Assembly (NCBI GenBank): GCA_902619375.1
Contig: CACNEB010000002.1
Span: 58,693 to 122,692, forward strand
Length of the DNA stretch: 64,000 nt
Origin: an uncultured Alphaproteobacteria bacterium
Lineage (GTDB): Bacteria > Pseudomonadota > Alphaproteobacteria > HIMB59
Direction: 5' to 3'
Shown: positions 57,348 to 64,000 of the stretch, in pieces
How positions within the stretch are numbered: position 1 is the first letter of the stretch
Layout: every line of letters starts with the position of its first letter
The notes under the pieces: generated by a model
Database searches by the model: none
What the model saw: only the letters and a program-made list of their open reading frames with translations
What the model was told of the DNA's origin: nothing
Made by a program: the position numbers and the translations under genes

Positions 57348-58378
57348 TGATCATCGGTATCTTAGGTGGAGGTCAATTAGGTATGATGTTATGCCAAGTG
57401 GCTAGTAAATTAAATATTCAAACTTTTATATACTCTGATACTGATGACTCCCCAGCAATTAAATATGCAAATCACTTCTTAATAAAAAAGTATGATGATT
57501 TTCACGAGATAGATAATTTTATTAAAAAATGTGATTTTGTGACTTATGAGTTTGAAAATATCCCTTTTAAAACTTTATCATATATTGAACAAAAGATTAA
57601 AATTTCACCTAGTTCTGAAATTAATCAAATTATTCAAGATCGATTAACTGAAAAAAATTATGTAAATCAGATTAATATCCCTACTGTTCCCTATATAGAA
57701 ATTAACAATACATCTGATTTAAAATCAGTTGATCCTAAATTTTTTCCTGCAATATTGAAGACTCGCAAACTTGGATATGATGGTAAAGGCCAAATAGTAA
57801 TTAATAGTTATAAAGATATATCTGACATACCAACTAATGAGTATATTTTGGAAAAAAAAATTAATTTACAACAAGAAATCTCTATCATTGCTGTCAGGTA
57901 TAAAGATGGTACTATTTTTACGTATCAACCAATTGAAAATATTCATAAAAATCAAATTCTTTTCAAATCATTTTCACCAGCTAACTCAGAGAAATCGATC
58001 ATTTTAGAAGCGACAAACCATGCTTATAATTTTGCAGAAAAAATAAGCTATGTTGGAACTTTTTGTTTAGAATTTTTTATAAATGAAGAAAAAAAATTAT
58101 TATTAAATGAAATAGCTCCCAGAGTTCACAACTCAGGACATTTAACTATTGAGTCATACAATGTTAGTCAATTTGAGTCTCATATCAGATCTGTATGTGA
58201 TCTTGAAAAGGTAGAGCCTTCATTAAAATCTAAATCTGAAATGATAAATATTCTAGGGGACGATATTTATAACTATCGTGGGAAATCATTCAAAGAAAAT
58301 GAATATTTTCATGATTATCACAAAAAAGAGTCAAAAACTGGCAGAAAAATGGGCCATTTTACAAAAGTTCTAATCTAG
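57347..58378 (+). CDS. purK: N5-carboxyaminoimidazole ribonucleotide synthase
   Basis: A 343-residue ATP-grasp enzyme that makes N5-CAIR from AIR, bicarbonate and ATP. It starts with ILGGGQLGMMLCQVA, and has ILKTRKLGYDGKGQIVI, the metal-binding segment FFINEEKKLLLNEIAPRVHN and a C-terminal GKxxGH-like tail (SKTGRKMGHFTKV). It overlaps pyrC at the 3' end by 4 bases, convergently. Confidence 0.96.
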   Translation: MIIGILGGGQLGMMLCQVASKLNIQTFIYSDTDDSPAIKYANHFLIKKYDDFHEIDNFIKKCDFVTYEFENIPFKTLSYIEQKIKISPSSEINQIIQDRLTEKNYVNQINIPTVPYIEINNTSDLKSVDPKFFPAILKTRKLGYDGKGQIVINSYKDISDIPTNEYILEKKINLQQEISIIAVRYKDGTIFTYQPIENIHKNQILFKSFSPANSEKSIILEATNHAYNFAEKISYVGTFCLEFFINEEKKLLLNEIAPRVHNSGHLTIESYNVSQFESHIRSVCDLEKVEPSLKSKSEMINILGDDIYNYRGKSFKENEYFHDYHKKESKTGRKMGHFTKVLI

Positions 58379-59391
58379 TTTTTAGACCAGTAATTTTTAA
58401 AGTGATTATAGTTAATTAAACTATCGTTTTTGAATTTAGAGTATTTTTTAAATGTGAAATCTTTTTTTCTGGAATATGAAATTAGCGTGTTATCAAACTT
58501 AAGGTTATAATGTTTACATCCATTAATTGTCAAAAATTTATTTAAATTATTTGACTTTTTTGAGGTGTAAAAGAGCTCCAATATATTTGAGACAGAATAT
58601 TTTGTTGAATATACACCAGCACAACAAAACTCATTAAATTTGCGATTTTTAAGATGTGGAGCTGAGTCAGAACCAAAGAAAAATTTTGAATTGCCAGAAA
58701 GAGCAGCATTTAATAATGATTTTTGGTGATTTACACTTTTAATTACAGGTTTACAAAATATTTCTGGTCTTAAAAAATTTCCAAGAAAAGTGTTTGTATT
58801 TTCAAGTAAATGATGTGTTGTTATAGTAGCTGCAATGTTTTTGTGCGATTTTACAAAATCTACAGAATCTTTAGTTGTTATATGTTCTAAAGTTATCTTT
58901 AAACCTTTAAAATTTTTTACTAACCAAGATAACTCAAAATCAAGAAATCTTTTTTCACGCTCATAAGGATCATCATTTTCATGAATGTGTTCACCATGCA
59001 AGCATAATGGTATTTTATTATTTTCTAAAAATTCGAAATATTTAGACATTTTTTTGATGTCTTTTACTCCTGATGAAGAATTAGTAGTGGCATGAAGAGG
59101 ATATAATTTAGCTGCAAAAAATAATTTTTCATTAACCATATTTTTTAAATCAATAATAGAGCAGTCTTGGTTTAAATAGATTGTAAAAAGAATTTCAGTA
59201 TTGTTATTATTATTATTTAAAACGAAGGATCTATACTTTGATAAAATATTTTTATTAGTAATTGGCTTTATTAAATTAGGCATAACTAAAATTTTTTGAA
59301 AATTTTTATTATTTTCTTTTAATACGTATTTTAAAAGTTGGCCCTCTCTTAGATGTACATGAAAATCGCAAGGCTTAAAAATTTTGAGCAT
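58375..59391 (-). CDS. pyrC: Dihydroorotase (homodimeric PyrC type)
   Basis: A 338-residue zinc amidohydrolase that closes carbamoyl-aspartate to dihydroorotate. The HxH metal motif is DFHVHLREGQLL, the carbamylated Lys lies in FFAAKLYPLHATT, and LCLHGEH, LEHITTKDSVD and GSDSAPHLKNRKF complete the site. With carAB and pyrD in this window it covers steps of UMP synthesis. It overlaps the glycosyltransferase gene by 17 bases. Confidence 0.95.
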   Translation of the reverse strand: MLKIFKPCDFHVHLREGQLLKYVLKENNKNFQKILVMPNLIKPITNKNILSKYRSFVLNNNNNNTEILFTIYLNQDCSIIDLKNMVNEKLFFAAKLYPLHATTNSSSGVKDIKKMSKYFEFLENNKIPLCLHGEHIHENDDPYEREKRFLDFELSWLVKNFKGLKITLEHITTKDSVDFVKSHKNIAATITTHHLLENTNTFLGNFLRPEIFCKPVIKSVNHQKSLLNAALSGNSKFFFGSDSAPHLKNRKFNEFCCAGVYSTKYSVSNILELFYTSKKSNNLNKFLTINGCKHYNLKFDNTLISYSRKKDFTFKKYSKFKNDSLINYNHFKNYWSKN

Positions 59392-60295
59392 TTAAAATAT
59401 TATCTATTTTATCAATTACTTGATTATAAGACACATCATTCATTAAACAATTATTTAAAGTATAGTTTTGAGTTTTACTAACAAGGCTTTCATATGACTC
59501 TGATGACCTAACAAGATGACAATGATCAAAAATTTTAGGAAAATAAATATTATCATTTGTGGGACCAAAAAGACCAATTGTTGGAGTTTTACTCAATGAA
59601 GCCATATGCATCATGGATGAGTCATTTCCGATAAATAACCTTGATTTTTGAAGTAAACCATAATCATTGAAAATATGTTGCTTACCACATCTATTAATTA
59701 CTTTATCGCCTAGTTCTGACTCAAAGTGATGAAATTTTGAACTTTCATTTTCTGATCCTAAAATAAATATTTTATCAATGCCTTTTTCAATTAGATATTT
59801 TGCTATTTTAACAAATTGTTCTGAAGGCCATTCTTTTGGTGGCCAATTTGTAAATGGTGCTAAACACGCATAATTTGAATTTGGAAAAATATTACGAACT
59901 CTATCGATCATTATTTTAAAATCTTTTTTTAGATCAGTATCAAATCTGTGATGGATTTGTTCATAAATATTTTTACCCTTTTTCATTTTGAATATATTTC
60001 TTTTTTTTACTCTCAAAAAATAACCAATGATTGAGGATCTAAAATCTACTATTTCATCGAATTTAAGTGTTGAAAGTTCTTTATAGAGTTTTAACCAATG
60101 TAGATTATATTTTTGTTTAGTAAGATTAATCCTTCTAGAAATCATAGAATAATCATCATAAATAGGCATTGGTAAAGGACCAGAAACTAATGTTACCTCA
60201 ATATTTTTCTTATATTTTCTGATGTATTTATTTAAAACTTGAAGGTTAATTAAGGAGTCACCTATTCTATTTGAAGAAATAAATAGTAAATGCAT
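59375..60295 (-). CDS. Glycosyltransferase family 9 (heptosyltransferase-like)
   Basis: I take ATG at 60295 (MHLLFISSNRIGDSLINLQ) as the start; the track start at 60337 is a TTG that overlaps the ygfZ start and adds residues outside the family. The 306-residue product has the GT9 N-terminus and the donor-binding segment APFTNWPPKEWPSEQFVKI, GNDSSMMHMASLSKTPTIGLFG. GT9 members transfer heptose to LPS cores; here the exact sugar is unknown. Its 3' end overlaps pyrC. Confidence 0.88.
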   Translation of the reverse strand: MHLLFISSNRIGDSLINLQVLNKYIRKYKKNIEVTLVSGPLPMPIYDDYSMISRRINLTKQKYNLHWLKLYKELSTLKFDEIVDFRSSIIGYFLRVKKRNIFKMKKGKNIYEQIHHRFDTDLKKDFKIMIDRVRNIFPNSNYACLAPFTNWPPKEWPSEQFVKIAKYLIEKGIDKIFILGSENESSKFHHFESELGDKVINRCGKQHIFNDYGLLQKSRLFIGNDSSMMHMASLSKTPTIGLFGPTNDNIYFPKIFDHCHLVRSSESYESLVSKTQNYTLNNCLMNDVSYNQVIDKIDNILNAQNF

Positions 60296-60321
60296 ATATA
60301 TACATATAGATAATATATTAC

Positions 60322-60900
60322 ATGCAAATTGAAACACTTAATCCAATAAAAATTAGAGTATTTGGGGAAGAAAGATTTGATTTCCTTCAAAATATAATTA
60401 CCAATGACTTAACTAAATTAAAGGAAGAGTTAAAGAGCTATATACTATCTCCACAAGGAAAGATTCTATATGAAATAATAATTACTAAATCAGACGAGTC
60501 ATATGAATTAGTTTGCTCGAATGATCAAAATGATTTGCCTACATTCTTAAATAAATATGCATTGTTATCTGAAGTAAAACTCAGTATTGAAAAAGTTGAT
60601 AAAAGAGAATTTGATAAAAATTATATTTTAGATCAACTTTCAACTGGAATAATTGACTCAAACCTGCTTAAACAATCCTCTTTACTTCCATCTGAAGTCA
60701 ATGATGAATTAGTAGACTATTCGAAAGGATGCTTTGTAGGTCAAGAGGTAGTTTCGAGGATTAAACATCGACAACTAAATAAAAAAAAACTTTCAATTAA
60801 AGTTTTTGAGAAAAAACCTCAAAAACTTCCAACTAATTCAGAAATATTATTACAAATAAATAATTATTACATACTTAGGGAACCTAGAGTTAATAAATAA
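60322..60900 (+). CDS. ygfZ: YgfZ/GcvT-like folate-binding protein
   Basis: A 192-residue, unusually short YgfZ-type protein that supports Fe-S enzyme maintenance through folate. The family signature KGCFVGQEVVSRIKHR is in DYSKGCFVGQEV, and the N-terminus FGEERFDFLQNIITNDL matches. It is 27 bases from the divergent glycosyltransferase and converges with glyQS. The C-terminal domain is reduced compared with 300-residue E. coli YgfZ. Confidence 0.88.
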   Translation: MQIETLNPIKIRVFGEERFDFLQNIITNDLTKLKEELKSYILSPQGKILYEIIITKSDESYELVCSNDQNDLPTFLNKYALLSEVKLSIEKVDKREFDKNYILDQLSTGIIDSNLLKQSSLLPSEVNDELVDYSKGCFVGQEVVSRIKHRQLNKKKLSIKVFEKKPQKLPTNSEILLQINNYYILREPRVNK

Positions 60901-60901
60901 A

Positions 60902-62251
60902 TTACTTAAAATATTGAGAGTAATAATTTGCTATTTCAGAGAGTGATACTTTTTCTTGCTTCATGGTATCTCTATCTCGCACCGTAACTGTTTGATTTTC
61001 TAAAGTTTCAAAATCAATAGTAACACACAAAGGTGTCCCAATCTCATCATGTCTACGATAATTTTTTCCAATATTTCCTGTATTTTCAACCATAACTCTT
61101 CCTAAACCAAGTGATTGTAACTCTGATTTGACATTATTTGCTGTATTGACCAATTCAGAATTATTTCTCTTAAGAGGAATGACTGCAGCTTTAATTGGCG
61201 ATAAATGAGGTTTGAGTTTTAACAATGTTCTCTTATTTTCTTCATCTGAGGTATAAGCTTCGTTTAAAATTGCCAAAACACCCCTTTCAACACCTGCTGA
61301 GGGCTCAATAACGTATGGTATAAACCATTCATTATTTTCTAAATCTTGAATAGCTAATTTTGTTGTAGAATTTTTATTTTCTTGAACTTTAGCTTTAATA
61401 TTAAAATCTTTTTGATTTTTAGAATGTGATCCTAAATCAAAATCAGTTCTATTTGCAATACCCTCAAGTTCCTCAAGGCCATGTGGAAAGTCATACATAA
61501 TATCAAAAGTTGCTTTGGAGTAATGTGATAGATCTTTTTTTTCTACCTCGAGTAATTTTAATTTCTCTGATTTGACACCTTGATCAACCCACCAATTTAA
61601 ACGTTTATCTACCCAATATTTATGCCAACTCTCATCAGAGCCAGGTTTAACAAAATACTCAAGTTCCATCTGTTCAAATTCTCTAACTCTGAAAATAAAG
61701 TTTCTTGGAGTGATTTCATTTCTAAATGCTTTTCCAATTTGAGCTATACCAAAAGGAGGAACCCTACTGGTTGAGTCGACAACATTTTTGAAATTTACAA
61801 ATATTTGCTGAGCAGTTTCTGGTCTCAAATATGCAAATGAACTCCCGTCATCCACAGGACCAATAGCTGTTTTAAACATTAAATTAAATGGTCTAGGATC
61901 AGTTAAATCAGTTGATTTGCAATTTGGACATTTTCCGTCTTCAAGTTGATCTGCTCTCCATCTTGATTTACATTTCTTGCAATCAACTAAAGGATCAGAA
62001 AATGTATCTTCGTGGCCTGAATATTTTAAAACAGTAGGTGAGGTTAAAATAGTTGAGTCCAATCCCTCGACATCATCTCTTTCATAGACTATTGATTTCC
62101 ACCAAGCTGATTTTAAATTTAATTTTAGCTCTACACCCATAGGTCCAAAATCATAGAGACCTTTCATGCCACCGTAGATGTCATTTGATTGAAAAATAAA
62201 CCCTCTTCTCTTACACAGAGATACTAAGTCTTCCATATTTTCTGCTGTCAT
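60902..62251 (-). CDS. glyQS: Single-chain glycyl-tRNA synthetase (alpha2 type)
   Basis: A 449-residue GlyRS of the alpha2 (eukaryotic/Gram-positive/archaeal) type, not the alpha2beta2 GlyQ/GlyS form. Characteristic segments: [20 protein letters not shown], the zinc-like [21 protein letters not shown], motif 2 [36 protein letters not shown], and motif 3 with [14 protein letters not shown]; a C-terminal anticodon domain follows. Most alphaproteobacteria have glyQ-glyS at this exact place after the S49 gene. Its ATG directly follows the TGATAA that closes the S49 frame. Confidence 0.95.
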   Translation of the reverse strand: MTAENMEDLVSLCKRRGFIFQSNDIYGGMKGLYDFGPMGVELKLNLKSAWWKSIVYERDDVEGLDSTILTSPTVLKYSGHEDTFSDPLVDCKKCKSRWRADQLEDGKCPNCKSTDLTDPRPFNLMFKTAIGPVDDGSSFAYLRPETAQQIFVNFKNVVDSTSRVPPFGIAQIGKAFRNEITPRNFIFRVREFEQMELEYFVKPGSDESWHKYWVDKRLNWWVDQGVKSEKLKLLEVEKKDLSHYSKATFDIMYDFPHGLEELEGIANRTDFDLGSHSKNQKDFNIKAKVQENKNSTTKLAIQDLENNEWFIPYVIEPSAGVERGVLAILNEAYTSDEENKRTLLKLKPHLSPIKAAVIPLKRNNSELVNTANNVKSELQSLGLGRVMVENTGNIGKNYRRHDEIGTPLCVTIDFETLENQTVTVRDRDTMKQEKVSLSEIANYYSQYFK

Positions 62252-62254
62252 TTA

Positions 62255-63049
62255 TCAGATACCAAATTTGTTAAAAAGAAACTCTTCTTTTAATTTAGTA
62301 ATTAAATCCTCACTATTTAAAGAATTAATACCAAGACCAAGTTTTTGTTTGAGAGACTTTGGTTGTTTTATTTTTTTAATTTTAGTCTTTTCTCAAAATT
62401 TACTTTTAAAGAAAGACGACTCAGATGCAATGCCATCAATTAAACCTAAGTCTTTTGCATCATTAGCTAACCAAAAGGAACCAGAGAATATAACTTTTTT
62501 ATTTTTTTCGCTAAGTTTCTTTTTTCTTCTCGAGGACACCCAATCAATAAAATTTTGGTGTATTAACTTTTGAAGTTTTTTTAATTTTTCCTCATCTTTT
62601 TTATTAACTTTTAAAAATGGATCTAAAAAGCTTTTGTTCTCTCCAGCTGTAAATATCCTTCTTTCTATTCCAATTTTTTTAATAAGATCAGTAAATCCAA
62701 AACCACCTGATATCACACCTATTGAACCAACAATAGAATTTACATCTGCGTATAACTCATCTGCTGCACATGCAAGCCAATACCCTCCAGATGCAGCTAC
62801 ATCCTCAACAAAACAATAACATTTCACTTTTTTCTTATCTGAAATTTCTCTTATTTTTTGTGCAATTAAAGATGATTGCACCGGAGAACCGCCAGGAGAG
62901 TTAATGACAATTGATAGTGCATCAATTTTTATTTTCATTACCTTTGAGAAAAGTCCATTCAAATTATCCATATTCAATGGTGCTCTACTTCCAGATGCAA
63001 TCATTCCTTTGAGATCAATTGAGATTACTGTTTTGTATGGACTGAACAT
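62255..63049 (-). pseudogene. S49 (SppA/SohB-like) peptidase gene with in-frame TGA
   Basis: The track ORF (62393-63049, 218 residues) ends at a TGA after ESSFFKSKF. The same frame continues for 45 codons, EKTKIKKIKQPKSLKQKLGL through EEFLFNKFGI, to TGATAA directly before glyQS. The extension looks like the normal C-terminus of alphaproteobacterial S49 peptidases (a GxKxKI pattern and a final ALF.R[FY]G[LI]), and the TGA lies where the family has Gly, one base from GGA. The catalytic domain is intact: SPGGSPVQSS, DVAASGGYWLACAADEL with the nucleophile Ser and ERRIFTAGENKSFLDP with the Lys. The shortened protein may still work, or the stop may be read through, or it may be a sequencing error. 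Confidence 0.8.
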
Positions 63050-63756
63050 TATTTAAACCAATTTTCTATATCTTTAGAATACTTTGATAAATTATCGTGG
63101 ATTATAATTGCATTTGATGTTTTCTCTATAAAATAATTACTTTTAGTGATTTTTAGAAGGGCATTTTTAGGTTTTCTACCCTCAAAGGGTAATAAAGGTG
63201 TTGTTGTCACTTCTAGATTAAAATTTCTCAATATATCTAACATAAAATCCATGTTTTCAAATCTATTTATGATAAAAGCTGTTCCTTTTATTTTTAAATA
63301 AAGAATTATGTTGATAATCCATTTTTTCAAATTTGACTCAGTTATATATTTTGAGGCCATTATGGAAGGATTTTTGGACTTTAGTACTTTATTTGCAAAA
63401 TAAAAAGGAGGGTTTGATAAAATTAAATCAAAGTAATTCTCATATTTTTTATCAAAAATGCAATTGTCTTGAACTTTAAATTTTAAATTTTTTAAGTTAT
63501 TTTCTTTGTGATTTAAAATTGAAATTTTATGATGAGTTTCATTTTTTTCAAAACCAATGACTTCAGATTCTGGATTTCTATAAGCAACAATTAGGGAAAT
63601 AGAACCACAACCAGAACCCATATCTAAAATTTTATTGTGCTTTTTTTTTGCATTAGAAGCCAGAATAATAGGCTCTATACCGCTCCTATAGCCTTTCTTT
63701 AATTGATAATATACAATTTTACCATCTAGTAGAAAATCTTTGGAGTATAAATTCAT
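63049..63756 (-). CDS. TrmN6-like N6-adenine methyltransferase
   Basis: A 235-residue SAM methyltransferase. Motif I is KILDMGSGCGSISLIVAYR, and the adenine-N6 NPPF motif is LILSNPPFYFANKV. It resembles TrmN6 (YfiC), which modifies A37 of tRNA1-Val, and the set in alphaproteobacteria next to S49 peptidase and polyprenyl synthase. The start lies 5 bases from the divergent polyprenyl synthase gene and its end abuts the S49 gene. Confidence 0.85.
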   Translation of the reverse strand: MNLYSKDFLLDGKIVYYQLKKGYRSGIEPIILASNAKKKHNKILDMGSGCGSISLIVAYRNPESEVIGFEKNETHHKISILNHKENNLKNLKFKVQDNCIFDKKYENYFDLILSNPPFYFANKVLKSKNPSIMASKYITESNLKKWIINIILYLKIKGTAFIINRFENMDFMLDILRNFNLEVTTTPLLPFEGRKPKNALLKITKSNYFIEKTSNAIIIHDNLSKYSKDIENWFK

Positions 63757-63761
63757 AGTTA

Positions 63762-64000
63762 ATGCAAAAAATTAATTTTGAACAAACCATAAAGTTAATT
63801 CATAAAGAAATTAATGTAAAGTTAGTTAAAGCTAATAAAGAGCTTGATAGATTTCTAGTAAGTACCGTCCCCATTATTCCAAAATTAGGTAATTATTTTT
63901 TCAAAAAAAGGGGAAAGCAATTACGACCAGTTATATGTTTGCTATCAAGTAAAATGATAAATAAAAATTATTCACAAATATCAAGCGATATTGATATGTC
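63762..64000 (+). CDS. ispB: Polyprenyl (octaprenyl) diphosphate synthase, 5' part
   Basis: The gene runs off the right edge. The first 79 residues, MQKINFEQTIKLIHKEINVK..., include the family lead-in LVSTVPIIPKLGNYFFKKRG followed by KQLRPVICLLSS, equivalent to the GKRLRP motif that binds isopentenyl diphosphate. The product would make the ubiquinone side chain, linking to ubiG here. Divergent from the TrmN6-like gene, 5 bases apart, the standard alphaproteobacterial layout. Confidence 0.85.
   Translation, partial: MQKINFEQTIKLIHKEINVKLVKANKELDRFLVSTVPIIPKLGNYFFKKRGKQLRPVICLLSSKMINKNYSQISSDIDM

Noticed and set aside
60296-60337. Longer glycosyltransferase start at 60337
   Set aside because: It is a TTG overlapping the divergent ygfZ start, while the ATG at 60295 gives the normal GT9 N-terminus.
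62255-63049. TGA recoded as Trp or Gly genome-wide
   Set aside because: TGA is the natural stop of several intact genes in the window and prfA is present together with normal stop usage; a single internal TGA does not support a new code.

Overview
The window looks like ordinary chromosome from a streamlined, very AT-rich alphaproteobacterium, probably a free-living marine one (SAR11-like or HIMB59-like lineages are the closest match I can suggest). The evidence is the strong A/T bias, the very short or overlapping gene junctions, and several gene orders that are typical of Alphaproteobacteria: yqeY-dnaG-rpoD with carAB; lysC-rodZ-like-ispG-hisS-prfA-prmC-DUF4167; accA-xerD next to aroK-aroB-corC; bolA-dnaJ-cobS-cobT; and a polyprenyl synthase/methyltransferase/S49 peptidase/glycyl-tRNA synthetase block. 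The exact lineage is inference.

Layout. 1-332 is the 3' end of an MlaC-like gene. 348-3732 is a small island inserted in the 3' end of a tRNA(CAU) gene. It has a 69-bp direct repeat at its two ends, a tyrosine integrase, paired TGGCAAC boxes just inside each end, a beta-hydroxyacid dehydrogenase, and a coupled pair of a tiny ORF and a secreted unknown protein. 3798-15326 carries rpoD, dnaG, yqeY, carAB, greA, an ELM1-like protein, a 2OG-Fe(II) oxygenase and trxB. 15329-19298 holds rpmJ (missed by the ORF track), sufE, a secreted cyclophilin, a MotA/OmpA-like pair, pagL-like and tRNA-Val. 19354-25276 holds murJ, a DsbA-like protein, DUF1045, a gate-domain membrane protein, an M23 peptidase and DUF4167. 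25315-34506 is a long translation/isoprenoid/lysine block plus ubiG, DUF1178 and a nitrilase. 34533-46758 holds secA, accA, xerD, aroKB, corC, bolA, a J-domain protein and cobST. 46747-52766 runs tgt, yhhQ, rpmB, HAD, pyrD, lysK, ferredoxin on the minus strand. 52875-64000 holds ctaA, two SDRs around a photolyase-like gene, purEK, pyrC, GT9, ygfZ, single-chain glycyl-tRNA synthetase, an interrupted S49 peptidase, a TrmN6-like methyltransferase and the start of a polyprenyl synthase.

Most of the content is housekeeping: transcription, translation, pyrimidine/purine and shikimate pathways, envelope and Fe-S maintenance. The observations I rate highest are: (1) a TGT enzyme that has lost three of four zinc ligands and has an altered specificity loop, next to yhhQ and without queA, which suggests direct queuine salvage; (2) an in-frame TGA inside the S49 peptidase gene with the family C-terminus preserved after it; (3) the tRNA-borne mini-island with matched integrase arm-type boxes; (4) a single-chain GlyRS at the place where alphaproteobacteria normally have glyQ-glyS; (5) tRNA-Val with C instead of U at position 33; (6) a DnaG whose CHC2 zinc site is degenerate. 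I saw no CRISPR array, insertion sequence, rRNA or replication origin.
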